The notes beneath the pieces were generated by a model. The model searched no databases and was not told where the DNA came from. It was given only the letters and a program-made list of their open reading frames with translations. From the NCBI GenBank assembly GCA_951828585.1, contig OX639991.1:682001-746000 (forward strand): a stretch of 64,000 nt of DNA. The letters are read 5' to 3'. The stretch comes from Longimicrobiales bacterium (lineage in GTDB: Bacteria > Gemmatimonadota > Gemmatimonadetes > Longimicrobiales > Gaopeijiaceae). Position 1 is the stretch's first letter. The number at the start of each line of letters is the position of its first letter. The position numbers and the translations under genes were made by a program. Positions 16,935-25,606 of this stretch are shown piece by piece.

Positions 16935-19334
16935 TCAGGGCGACACCCCCGCAGCCGAGGCCGCCCCCAGGTGCCGCTTGAAAAACTCCACCATCCGCCG
17001 AGCCGCGTCCACAGCGCTCGCCCGTCTCCACAGACTGATCACATGCCCCTGGTCCAGGTACGATGCCAGCTGCGCGGGCTTCCCCAGCCGGCGTAGCGCC
17101 GTGAACATCTTCCCGGCGTCGTGGTAAGCCATGTCGGCGGTCCCGTGCACGATCAGCACCGGGGTCGTGATCCTGTCCGCGTTGTAGTAGGGCGAGTTGT
17201 CGAGGTAGCGGCGCACGTTGGCCCACGGGTGGGTTCCCATCCGCCCCTGACCGCCCTCGCTCCAGGCCTGGAAGAACCCGTCGCCGTCGGGGTCGATGTG
17301 ACCGTAGTTGCCGAAGAGGTCGAAGATGCCGGAGATGGGGACCGCAGCCCGGAAGACGTTAGTGCGGGTGACGATCGAGGCGGTGCCGTACCCGCCGTAC
17401 GACTGCCCGGTGATCGCGAGGCGGTCGAGGTCCACGTAGCCGAGTTCGGCGGCGCGGAAGACCTGGGGCAGCAGCACATCGACCATCTCCTGGACGGGAT
17501 TGCCGGCTTCCCCGTTGGGCCCCAGCGCCAGGTGGCAGAGCACGACGGCAAAGCCGCGGCTGGTGAAGACCAGGTTGGGGACGGTGAATACGCTGCCGCC
17601 GCCGAAATCCGCGGCGCTGCGGGTGACGTCGCCGCCGGGATACATGGTTACGACAGCCGGAAGACGGTCACCCCGCTTGGCGCCGGGTGGAAGCAGCACG
17701 GCGGTCTTGACCTTCGCGAGCGTGCCGTCGTGGAGGGGGACGGTGGTCTCGAAGGTCTCCGAGGTGCCGACCGCCACGTCGTCGAGGCGGGGGTCGATGT
17801 GGGTGACGCGCTCCCGGGCGGCGAAGTCGGCGTCGAAGCGGTAGATGTTCGGCGGCGTCGCCATGTCCTCGTACTGCGCCAGCATGAAGTCGTGACGGCC
17901 GCCCGAGGTGAGGTTGCCGAGCTTGCCGCGGGCCTTCCACAGGATCCGGCTCCGGCCACTGCCGGGGTCGTAGCGGACCACGGCCTTTTCGCCGGTCGAG
18001 CGTTCGGTGAGGAGGACCGAGACCGAGGCGCCGTCGGGCTGCCACAGGGTGCGTTCGTCGGCTTTGAGGATGCGGTCGTAGGCCCAGCGCTCGTTGTCGA
18101 AGGTGATCGCTGTGGGCTCGCCGCCGTCGAGCGGGACCAGGGCGAGGCCGCGCGGCCGGGGATCGCGATAGCCCCGGTCGTCGAATATGTCGATTCCGAG
18201 TACCGCGGACTCGCCGTCGCGCGTGAACCCGAAGACGGTCGCGGCGACATAGCCGAACTCGGGGGCGAGCGCCTGGGGGAAGGTGGGCGTGCCCGAGCGG
18301 AGATCGGTCAGGTACATCCGCTTGTCCTCGATGAACATCAGCCGGTCTTCGGTGGGGTGCCAGCTGTAGCTGTAGTTGAAGTAGCCGCCCTGGGTGAGGG
18401 GGACATTTCGCACCACCACGATCGGGTCGCCTCCGGACGTGGGGACGACGGCGAGGTCCATCACGGTCTCCTGCGACGTTTCGGAGACGGCGCGAAAACC
18501 GGACAGGTACGCGAGCCACCTGCCCGAGGGTGACAGACGGGCGACGCCGACCGAGATCTCGGCGTCGTGCGGCACCAGGGTGCGTGTGCGGCCGGTGGCG
18601 ACATCGACCGCCTTGAGGGTGACCAGGTGTTCGCGCGCGAAGTGGTCCTCCATGGGGGTGGGGGGCGGGGCGTCGTGCGGTGCGGCCGCCTCTTCGCTGC
18701 CGCTGCGCAGGACCACCACGCCGGCCGGGTTCGTGGCCTCGACCTGGGGCGGGCGGACTGGGCTGCGGTACTTGCCTTCCGGGGCGAACCCCGCGTACAG
18801 CGTGGAGCCGTCGGGGCTCCAGCGGGGCTCGTCGCCGTCCCAGAGCTTCGGCTTGACGGGGTCGTTGGAGAGTCGGCGCGATGTCCCGGCGGCGATGTCG
18901 TGAACCCACAGGTGCGGTGCGCCGTCGGCGTCCGAGAAGAGGGCGATCGCGGTGCCGTCGGGTGACCAGGCGGGGCGCCAGCACGCGCCTCCCGGGCAGG
19001 CGTGGACGGTCCGGCCCGTGGCGATTTCGGTGTAGTAGAGCGTGGTGCCGACAGCCGAGGACGGGGTGCCGTTGGGCTGGTAGCGCTCGTCGCGGTTGAT
19101 GGTCGTGTCGGGGGGCGTGTGGACGCCGTGGGCGACGAAGCGGCCGTCGGGCGAGACGAACCAGCGGGAGTCCCAGGGGAAGGAGGACATCGCGAAGGCG
19201 AGGTCGTAGGGGAGGGCGCCGGGGGGGTCGGTGGGGGAGGGTTGTTGGGCGGTGGTGGGGGTGGGGACGGTCAGGAGGAGGACGAGTCCCTGCAGGGCGG
19301 TGAGGAGGCGGGAAGCACAACGCAGCTGGTTCAT
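16935..19334 (-). CDS. secreted prolyl-oligopeptidase-family serine peptidase (S9)
   Basis: About 799 aa. A signal peptide (LLTALQGLVLLLTVPTPTTA) is followed by a WD40-like/DPP-type beta-propeller (for example RFVAHGVH, AWSPDGTAIAL, SPSGRWLAYLS) and a C-terminal alpha/beta hydrolase domain with nucleophile GQSYGGYG and late His in YLDQGHVISLW; the Asp is expected in VLIVHGTADMAYHD. This is the layout of S9C acylaminoacyl-peptidase or dipeptidyl-peptidase enzymes acting on peptides outside the cytoplasm. ATG 19334 is chosen over GTG 19343; no good Shine-Dalgarno is seen at either. An AT-rich promoter-like repeat lies just upstream. Confidence 0.88.
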   Translation of the reverse strand: MNQLRCASRLLTALQGLVLLLTVPTPTTAQQPSPTDPPGALPYDLAFAMSSFPWDSRWFVSPDGRFVAHGVHTPPDTTINRDERYQPNGTPSSAVGTTLYYTEIATGRTVHACPGGACWRPAWSPDGTAIALFSDADGAPHLWVHDIAAGTSRRLSNDPVKPKLWDGDEPRWSPDGSTLYAGFAPEGKYRSPVRPPQVEATNPAGVVVLRSGSEEAAAPHDAPPPTPMEDHFAREHLVTLKAVDVATGRTRTLVPHDAEISVGVARLSPSGRWLAYLSGFRAVSETSQETVMDLAVVPTSGGDPIVVVRNVPLTQGGYFNYSYSWHPTEDRLMFIEDKRMYLTDLRSGTPTFPQALAPEFGYVAATVFGFTRDGESAVLGIDIFDDRGYRDPRPRGLALVPLDGGEPTAITFDNERWAYDRILKADERTLWQPDGASVSVLLTERSTGEKAVVRYDPGSGRSRILWKARGKLGNLTSGGRHDFMLAQYEDMATPPNIYRFDADFAARERVTHIDPRLDDVAVGTSETFETTVPLHDGTLAKVKTAVLLPPGAKRGDRLPAVVTMYPGGDVTRSAADFGGGSVFTVPNLVFTSRGFAVVLCHLALGPNGEAGNPVQEMVDVLLPQVFRAAELGYVDLDRLAITGQSYGGYGTASIVTRTNVFRAAVPISGIFDLFGNYGHIDPDGDGFFQAWSEGGQGRMGTHPWANVRRYLDNSPYYNADRITTPVLIVHGTADMAYHDAGKMFTALRRLGKPAQLASYLDQGHVISLWRRASAVDAARRMVEFFKRHLGAASAAGVSP

Positions 19335-19365
19335 TTGAGTCACACGGCGAAGCCTGGGATGGAGG

Positions 19366-19452
19366 AAAGTATACTATACTTTATATAATGTAATGCTGGC
19401 ATTACAGTCTGGGCAACTGGAACAGAGCCGCTCGGCTGCGATGCATCGCCGC
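19366..19452 (-). repeat. AT-rich promoter-like repeat, copy A
   Basis: Read on the minus strand it runs GCGGCGATGCATC ... ACTGTAATG ... CATTACATTATATAAAG then GTATACTTTCC and enters the prolyl oligopeptidase gene. About three quarters of the bases match 35655-35748 on the plus strand. Within it GTAATG-CTGG-CATTAC (19390-19405) is a perfect 6-bp inverted repeat. It is far more AT-rich than its surroundings and contains TATAAT-like boxes. Confidence 0.6.
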
Positions 19453-19483
19453 AGCGATGCCCGGAGGATCCGTCCACGGATTC

Positions 19484-21115
19484 CTACGCTTCCAGCAGAC
19501 GGATCGCCACGCCGCGCGCCTCGTCCATCGTGTCCACCACATGGTCCTCCGACAGGTCCCGCAGGATGTCCAGTGCGTGCAGCGTGCGAGCGACCTTCCC
19601 GGAAAGTCCCATCACGATGCACTCGGTGTCCTCCTTGCCCGCGGTCGCGAGCAGCCGGCTGATCATCATGGCGGCGCTGTCGTCGATGTAGGTGGCGCCG
19701 GTGAAATCGAAAATCACCACGTCGTGGTCCTTGATGTCACCGCCGATCACACTGTACAGCTTCTGGGAAGACGCGACCGTGAAGCTGCCGTTGAGTCGCA
19801 CCAGGCCGGTCCGGGCCGAATACGGGTCCATCGTACGCGCCTCCTCCTGTCCAGCGAAGAAGACGTGGTCCAGGATCGGCACCGACACCACGCTGTCGAG
19901 TTCCAGTCCTTCCAGCTGCCGCGCGTGCACCATCCCCGCCGCGATCAGCCCGATGGCCACCGCGGTGACCAGGTCGACGAACACCGTCAGCCCCAGCGTG
20001 AGCGCGATCACGAACAGATGTTCCCGCCGGATGCGGTGAATCCGGGTGAGAAGCGGCCAGTCGATGATGTCCCACCCCACCTTCATGAGGATTCCGGCCA
20101 GGACCGCGTGGGGAATCGGTTCCACCAACTGCCCGAGCCCCAACAGAAGCGCAAGCACCATCAGCGCGCGGAGCGCCCCCGAGATCTGCGTCGAACCCCC
20201 GGCGCGGATGTTGGTCACCGTGCCCATTGTGGCGCCCGCTCCCGGCAGTCCCCCGAACAGGCCGGACACAATGTTGCCGACCCCCTGGCCCACGAGTTCG
20301 CGGTTGGGTTTGTGCTGCGTCCCCGTCAGGGAATCCGCGACCAGCGAAGTCAGCAGGCTGTCCACCGAGCCGAGAAGCGCAAGGATGAGCGCGGGCTGCA
20401 GTGACGTCACAAGAAAGCCGAGGGTCGGGAGCTCCAGTTGCAGCGAAGGAAGTCCCCCCGGTATCTCCCCGATGACCGGTACGTCGGTCAGCCACAGCAC
20501 GCCCAGCGCGGTGCCGGCCAGCAGGGCGACCAGCAGCCCGGGCAGGAACCGGGCCAGCCGCCGCGGCCAGAGCGCGGCCACGGCCAGAGCGACCACGGCC
20601 AGGCTGAAGGCGCGGCCGTTCATCCCCAGGACCGCTTCCGGGAGTGCCCGGATCGCACCCATCGGTCCGCCCGGGGCCGGCGGCAACCCGAGGAATGGCA
20701 GGGCCTGGATCAGCATGATGATGAGGCCCACGCCAGACATGAACCCGGAGATTACCACGTACGGCGTGTAGACGACGAAGCGGCCCATCCGCAACACGCC
20801 CAGCAGCACCTGGATGAGCCCACCCAGCACGACCACGGTGAGCGCTTCGGCGAGGGTGGACGCGTGAGTCGTGATGATGACCGCCATCGCGATCGTCATC
20901 GGACCGGTGGGGCCGGAGATCTGGGACTTGGTGCCACCGAAGACGGCCGCGAAGAAGCCGACCGCGATCGCGCTGTAGAGGCCGGCCGCGGCCCCCATCC
21001 CCGACGCCACACCGAAGGCGAGGGCGACGGGGAGGGCCACCACGGCTGAGGTGAGTGCGCCGAACAGGTCGCCACGGAGGGATGCGAGGTCGTAGTTGAA
21101 GCGGGGTGGCTTCAT
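19484..21115 (-). CDS. SulP-family anion transporter with STAS domain
   Basis: 543 aa. The membrane part (about residues 1-400) starts with GALTSAVVALPVALAFGVASG and GAAAGLYSAIAVGFFAAVFGG, characteristic of SulP (SLC26) carriers of sulfate, bicarbonate or related anions, and contains SGPTGPMTIAMAV. The C-terminal 110 residues form a STAS domain (DHDVVIFDFTGATYIDDSAA) that regulates the carrier in the cytoplasm. No carbonic anhydrase or sulfur-assimilation gene is nearby to tell which anion is carried. A broken piece of a closely related gene is at 24033. Confidence 0.9.
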   Translation of the reverse strand: MKPPRFNYDLASLRGDLFGALTSAVVALPVALAFGVASGMGAAAGLYSAIAVGFFAAVFGGTKSQISGPTGPMTIAMAVIITTHASTLAEALTVVVLGGLIQVLLGVLRMGRFVVYTPYVVISGFMSGVGLIIMLIQALPFLGLPPAPGGPMGAIRALPEAVLGMNGRAFSLAVVALAVAALWPRRLARFLPGLLVALLAGTALGVLWLTDVPVIGEIPGGLPSLQLELPTLGFLVTSLQPALILALLGSVDSLLTSLVADSLTGTQHKPNRELVGQGVGNIVSGLFGGLPGAGATMGTVTNIRAGGSTQISGALRALMVLALLLGLGQLVEPIPHAVLAGILMKVGWDIIDWPLLTRIHRIRREHLFVIALTLGLTVFVDLVTAVAIGLIAAGMVHARQLEGLELDSVVSVPILDHVFFAGQEEARTMDPYSARTGLVRLNGSFTVASSQKLYSVIGGDIKDHDVVIFDFTGATYIDDSAAMMISRLLATAGKEDTECIVMGLSGKVARTLHALDILRDLSEDHVVDTMDEARGVAIRLLEA

Positions 21116-21255
21116 GGGCGGTGCGACTCCCTCAACTGCGAGACCAATGCGTTCGGCAGGCAGTCCGCGTTCGCAGGGGCGAGCGTTTTCCTCCAGCTCA
21201 CGGGCGGGGTGCGTAAGGGACTGCTACGGCAACTGACACCGGCGCACGAACGGCG

Positions 21256-21345
21256 TCAAGATACTACGGCGCCTCCGGGTCGAAACCGCCGGGCTTGGTC
21301 CGACGGCGAGCGGAAGCGATGCAGCCGGACCAACTTGCGGAGTCC
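21256..21345 (-). pseudogene. remnant of a propeller gene 3' end
   Basis: On the minus strand the stretch translates as LVRLHRFRSPSDQARRF and resembles the last residues of the propeller encoded at 25607-26845 (LVQLYRLHLPSDQSGG). It lies directly after the stop of another propeller gene, in a different frame, so it looks like the leftover of a recombination between two family members. Confidence 0.4.
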
Positions 21346-21349
21346 GGTC

Positions 21350-21690
21350 GCGTTGCGTGCGGTCAGCGCACCGTCCCGGGAAGCCTCCGTACCACCACGC
21401 TCGCCACGTCGAATTCGTCGAACTCGATGAAGGCGGCCAGCCCGTTGGGGCCGAAGGCGTCGGGCATCGTGGTCGCGTCGGTGGCGAATGTACCGAGGTA
21501 GTGCCCGACGGAGGCAACGACATCGATCGGCCCGTCGCTGCCCGGTTGGTCGCCTCGGCGCTGCACCCAGATGCGCCCTCCCCATGTCGTGGAGAGGGAT
21601 CGCAGGACCGGCACTTCGGGGTAGAACAGTCCGCCCCGGCCGACATTTCGTCTCTCCTGGTATTCCCTCTTGATTGCGTCGGTCACCGGT
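21350..21690. repeat. propeller 3'-end duplication, copy 1
   Basis: Bases 21350-21620 match 26950-27240 closely in the same orientation, including the bases just outside the stop codon (GCGTGCGGTCAGCGCACCGT). Shared non-coding flank shows this is a segmental copy, not only protein-level similarity. Confidence 0.65.
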
Positions 21691-22370
21691 TCGGGCCGCA
21701 GGGGCCGCCGAATGACGCGCGCCACCTCCCCGGCGTCTGGAGGCGTGATCTTCAGGGCGTACGCGGAAGAATCGGAGTGGACGATGCTCCCGTCCGGCAA
21801 CACGCCCGCCAGAAGCGGCGGCTCTAAGATGGGGGGCGGGGAGAGGAGGCCGCTCATGGCAGCGCCCAACGCTCTGGCGTTTCCCGAACCCCTGATGTCT
21901 TGTGGCACGTCGATGTCCTGGTCGCTGCGGGGAGGCAGCCAGCCTTCGACAACCGTGTCCGTCCGCACCTCTTCCCCGGCGAAATCCAGATACAGAACAG
22001 GACGGGATGTGGGGGGGTCGGCCGGAGTCGCTTGGCCGGACGTGGTGTACGTCCTCGAGCGGCCGGTGACCGCGGGAAGGTCTCCGGTGAAGACGCCTCC
22101 GCCACGAGGGTCGGCGAGCAATGTGTTCCAGCCCTGGACTCCCCGAACCATGCGCTGGAATTCGCCGTTCGCGTCGAAGAGCTGGTAGCCGCGGTGCCCA
22201 AAGTCCTTCACGACCATGGTGCCGTCGCGCATCACCGCGAACCCGGTGGGCCACTTGAACTCGCCAGGCCCTTCTCCCGGCGAGCCGAACTCGCGCACGA
22301 AGCTGCCTGATGCGTCGAACACCAGCACGCGAACCCCCCCGCCACTCATCATGGCCCTGACATTCCGCAT
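21363..22370 (-). CDS. 6-bladed beta-propeller protein lacking a signal peptide, possibly 5'-truncated
   Basis: 335 aa beginning MRNVRAMMSGGGVRVLVFDASG. The family block FGSPGEGPGEFKWP occurs within the first 40 residues, whereas in the intact relatives it follows about 90-110 residues that include a signal peptide. The start codon has GGAG at suitable distance, so it may still be translated, but the product would stay in the cytoplasm. The C-terminal 100 residues are nearly the same as those encoded by 26974-27245. It follows the broken sigma gene in the same direction and frame, separated by one stop. Confidence 0.6.
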   Translation of the reverse strand: MRNVRAMMSGGGVRVLVFDASGSFVREFGSPGEGPGEFKWPTGFAVMRDGTMVVKDFGHRGYQLFDANGEFQRMVRGVQGWNTLLADPRGGGVFTGDLPAVTGRSRTYTTSGQATPADPPTSRPVLYLDFAGEEVRTDTVVEGWLPPRSDQDIDVPQDIRGSGNARALGAAMSGLLSPPPILEPPLLAGVLPDGSIVHSDSSAYALKITPPDAGEVARVIRRPLRPEPVTDAIKREYQERRNVGRGGLFYPEVPVLRSLSTTWGGRIWVQRRGDQPGSDGPIDVVASVGHYLGTFATDATTMPDAFGPNGLAAFIEFDEFDVASVVVRRLPGTVR

Positions 22371-22412
22371 CGCCGCCTCCAGCCTCTCCTCCGGGGATCC
22401 GGAACTAAGAGG

Positions 22413-22912
22413 TTAGGCGGTTTTCGGGAGCGGATGGGTTGTCCGCGGCCGCCGCAGGATCCGGCCCTTGAATTGAAGGAGTCGAGAAGGATCGTCAAGC
22501 AGGGCATCGGATTCCTCCACCGGTGGGACCTCGGCGGAATACCTGTCGATGGCCGGGCTGCGTGCCGCCTGTGACGTGCGCCAGTTCCTGCAAACGCCAC
22601 GCGCCAGTGTGACGACCCAGCCTCTCAAGGCCCCCAGTTCCCGGTAGTGTTTCCCCCGGGTCAGCAGGCCGATGCACACTTCCTGGTACATGTCCTCCTG
22701 ATCGTCCCCATCCTCGCTGTACGTATTGGCGACCCTTCTGATCAAGGGTCCGAATCGCTTGAGCACGATCGCGAAGCCCGCCGGATCGCCCCGTCGATAG
22801 CCCTGGTTTCGATGGAAGCGTCGTCGGCAGCTGCCTTGGTCGGCTTCGAAGCGGAACCAACAGGGAGCACTTCCCCCAAGCGCGGCGTTCCGGGAACCGC
22901 GGAATCACTCAC
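22413..22912 (-). pseudogene. frameshifted and truncated ECF sigma factor
   Basis: The GTG at 22912 overlaps the stop of the upstream gene (GTGA) and opens a frame reading SDSAVPGTP ... SIETRAIDGAIRR. The sigma region 2 that should follow (RRGDPAGFAIVLKRFGPLIRR, then DQEDMYQEVCIGLL and LRGWVVTLARGVCRNW) is in a different frame, so one base appears gained or lost around 22785-22805. Region 4, the -35 binding domain, is absent; the frame ends in low-complexity RRPRTTHPLPKTA. An initiation at GTG 22766 would give only 117 residues. Likely non-functional, unless frameshifting is programmed. Confidence 0.6.
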
Positions 22913-23721
22913 CCGTACCTCCGCCTGCGGACCAGGTAACCGAGAATGAGGCATTCAGCAGCGGGGAGCACCAGCGGTGCCCAGGCGGCAGCCACGCCCG
23001 ATCGCATCGTGCCGTCCCGCAGGAACGGCTCGATAGGTCCCGCCAGAACATAGCACGCGTAGAATGCCAATCCTCCCAGCACACCAATCGCAATACGGGC
23101 GTTTCGCCGACTCCCACGGGCCAGAACGACGGTCAGTTTGGCCGAGAGTACCCCCAGGATTACGTTGAAGAGCCCGAATACCGCCAGGGCCACCGGCGAA
23201 TGCAACGTCCAGCGAAGCACGTTCGGAGGGATTCGGTGTGGAGCGCCCGCCCGCAAGCTGTACTCCTCGGGAGGATTGGCTTCGACGAAGCGGAGGTTGC
23301 GCACGAGTCCGACCGGGGTCCGTGGACCGAACCGACGCATGTCTTCCGTCGTGGCATCCCGGCTGGCGAGATACCGATCGTCCAGCTCAGGTGCCAACCA
23401 CGACCCCAGCAGGTAGGAGGCCGCAACAACCGATATCCCGACCAACACCCCGACTCGAAGGACTCGCCGCGAGTACCCCAGCTTCCGCGTCAGTGCCACC
23501 CCGGCGGCGAAGAGCAGGAAGGGGAAAACGAAGGCGGTGAGCTCCGTGAACATCCACATCCAACGCAGGAGCGTCGCCTCCCCCTCCAGCGGCGGCCATA
23601 TGAGGAAGAGATTCCCGACGACAAGCAACAGAAGCCAGGGAAGCATCGCTCCCGCGACCGATCGCCATATGCGGAACCCCCGATGCTTCTTCATCGCAGG
23701 CTTGGCGCTCCTCGCGCTCAT
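22909..23721 (-). CDS. polytopic membrane protein, possibly LptF/LptG-like
   Basis: 270 aa with about six hydrophobic segments. Three lie in the first half (AMLPWLLLLVVGNLFLIW, ELTAFVFPFLLFAAGVAL, VGVLVGISVVAASYLLG), then a soluble loop of 60-70 residues, then three more, ending LVLPAAECLILGYLVRRRRYG. The layout (three helices, periplasmic loop, three helices, basic end) resembles the lipopolysaccharide-transport permeases LptF/LptG, but the loop is much shorter than usual, so this is tentative. It overlaps the broken sigma gene and may once have been its partner. Confidence 0.5.
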   Translation of the reverse strand: MSARSAKPAMKKHRGFRIWRSVAGAMLPWLLLLVVGNLFLIWPPLEGEATLLRWMWMFTELTAFVFPFLLFAAGVALTRKLGYSRRVLRVGVLVGISVVAASYLLGSWLAPELDDRYLASRDATTEDMRRFGPRTPVGLVRNLRFVEANPPEEYSLRAGAPHRIPPNVLRWTLHSPVALAVFGLFNVILGVLSAKLTVVLARGSRRNARIAIGVLGGLAFYACYVLAGPIEPFLRDGTMRSGVAAAWAPLVLPAAECLILGYLVRRRRYG

Positions 23722-24244
23722 TCGGTATCGGCGGTATCGGACCTATTCGGCGTCGCGATGTTCACTGGGAAAAGTACGACAATTGGTGTTCGCAAGATGG
23801 CCTTCTCCTTCTCGGGCTGACTGGGTGCGACCGCTGGGGGACCTGATCTCTCCACTAACAGACCAGTTGGTTGGGCAAGAACGTGCAATGCGGTTCTACC
23901 GGGTACGATGGTGGCGGATGGTCATGGTTGCCGGCTCGCTGAGTGATTCGGACCATGGCGGGGTTGCCGTCACTGGTAACGAACACCGCCACCTCCGTAG
24001 TCCATGCGTGGAGCCGGGCATGGGCTCGGCGCCAAGAACCGCCGCGAAGAAGCCGACCGCGATGACGCTGTAGAGGCCGGCGGCGGCTCCCATCCCCGAC
24101 GCGCGGGACTGCTATGGCGACTGACACCGGCGCCCGTCACCACGCAACTGGCATTCTGGTCGCTCGTCGAGCAACCATGCTGACTGCTCGTGGTGTCTAC
24201 GTGGGAGAGTACGGAGTGAATCCACAGCAGAGGAGTCCAATCAG
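23722..24244. other. 523-base spacer holding a SulP fragment
   Basis: No intact gene. The only recognisable item is the SulP-derived piece at 24033-24135. Bases 23722-24030 show no convincing coding signal on either strand. Confidence 0.6.
24033..24135 (-). pseudogene. SulP gene fragment
   Basis: Bases 24033-24101 match 20938-21006 of the SulP gene with few differences (minus-strand translation GAAAGLYSVIAVGFFAAV). Bases 24100-24135 then match sequence upstream of that gene (about 21215-21248; ACTGCTA, GGCGACTGACACCGGCGC). The part between, about 200 bases including the SulP start, is deleted. A dead partial duplicate. Confidence 0.7.
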
Positions 24245-25498
24245 ATGAGGTCTGTTCGATTGACTTGTGCGACGCTGGCGGTTCTGGCTTTGGGCCGGCC
24301 GCTGGAAGTGAGGAGTCAGGATGCTACAATCACCGATTCTGCTGGAGTGCGGATCGTCACCAGCCCCGCGAGTGACGCGACCTACGCGCGCTTGGCCGTC
24401 GAGCCGGCGCTGAGCATCGGTGTCGTTGAAGGACCTGACGCGTTCTTGTTCGACCAGATCGTGTCGGTGGCCCGGGACGGGGATGGCAATCTGATGGTCG
24501 TTGACAAGGGGTGGGGCGAGATACGCGTATTCGATGCTGGCGGTGAACATGTGCGGACGGTCGGAGGAATTGGAGAGGGCCCTGGCGAGTTCGAGGACCT
24601 GACTGACGCGTGGCCCAGAGCTGGGGGCGGCATCATAGCGGTAGACGGGTGGCGGCGGCGGATCACGGAATTCGGACCGTCCGGAGAACCGGGAGGGAAG
24701 GCGACGAGCCTCGCGGGAGCGTCGGATGAGGATATGCATCCAGAAAGGCTTCAGCCGCGGGGCCATTGGGGTCCGGGAGCTGTGTTGAGTTCGATGTCGC
24801 ACGTTAGCAATGTCGATCTGGCGCCTGGCGGGACGACTCGTTTCCCCGTCTGGTTCGTAAGGCACCGACTAGACGGAACGGTCCTGGACACGGTCGCCCG
24901 GCTTCCAGGCCGGACCGTGTCGGTAGTCCGGTCAGGTGGGAACACCTCCAACAGGTTTGTTCCGTTCGTGTCGGGGCCTACCGCGACTGGTGCTACGAGT
25001 GGCATCGCGGTCACCGGCGGCGATGCATACGAAGTCCACCTGATCGACGCGACGGGCTCTCTCAGCCATGTAGCGAGACTCGCAGAGCCGCCGCCTTTCC
25101 GTTCGGACGAACATTTGGATGCGCTCTTGGCCAACTGGCCGGGAATGAACGCAGACCCAGACCCGGCGGTGATGCGACGGATGCGAGCAATGCTGGAAGG
25201 CTTTCCCTTGCCGGCCACTATTCCGGCCTACACGGACCTGGTGTTCGCCGACACCGGGGAGCTGTGGGCACAGCGCTACCACCTGCCGGGCGCGTCGATG
25301 CTTCGCTGGGACGTGTTCCATCCGGACGGCCGGTACCTCGGCCGGGTGGACGTTGCGGCTTCGTTCGAGATTCACGCCGTCAGCGAGGGCCAGCTACTCG
25401 GCGTACACGAAGACGAGTTGGGAGTGCAGCGTGTGCAGGTTCGGGATCTGAGGCGGGGTGGCGCGGAGCCATCATACGGAAAAGAAAACACCCCCTGA
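24245..25498 (+). CDS. secreted 6-bladed beta-propeller protein
   Basis: 417 aa with signal peptide (LTCATLAVLALGRPLEVRS) and the family opening ITDSAGVRIVTSPAS. Propeller blocks follow (IVSVARDGDGNLMVVDKGW; VFDAGGEHVRTVGG, then GEGPGEFEDL). C-terminal residues RYLGRVDV and LLGVHEDELGVQRVQV are typical last blades. Base composition is a little less GC-skewed than the neighbours. It converges on the propeller gene at 25607. Expected to be in the periplasm or outside the cell; ligand unknown. Confidence 0.82.
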   Translation: MRSVRLTCATLAVLALGRPLEVRSQDATITDSAGVRIVTSPASDATYARLAVEPALSIGVVEGPDAFLFDQIVSVARDGDGNLMVVDKGWGEIRVFDAGGEHVRTVGGIGEGPGEFEDLTDAWPRAGGGIIAVDGWRRRITEFGPSGEPGGKATSLAGASDEDMHPERLQPRGHWGPGAVLSSMSHVSNVDLAPGGTTRFPVWFVRHRLDGTVLDTVARLPGRTVSVVRSGGNTSNRFVPFVSGPTATGATSGIAVTGGDAYEVHLIDATGSLSHVARLAEPPPFRSDEHLDALLANWPGMNADPDPAVMRRMRAMLEGFPLPATIPAYTDLVFADTGELWAQRYHLPGASMLRWDVFHPDGRYLGRVDVAASFEIHAVSEGQLLGVHEDELGVQRVQVRDLRRGGAEPSYGKENTP

Positions 25499-25606
25499 CC
25501 ACCTCCGAGGTCTGTTGAGGAACCCACAAGCAGGATGACTGCTACGCTCCCACGCACCCGCCCTCAGAGCGAAGCGGACCGTGCACTGACTTTGATGTGG
25601 ATGCTG

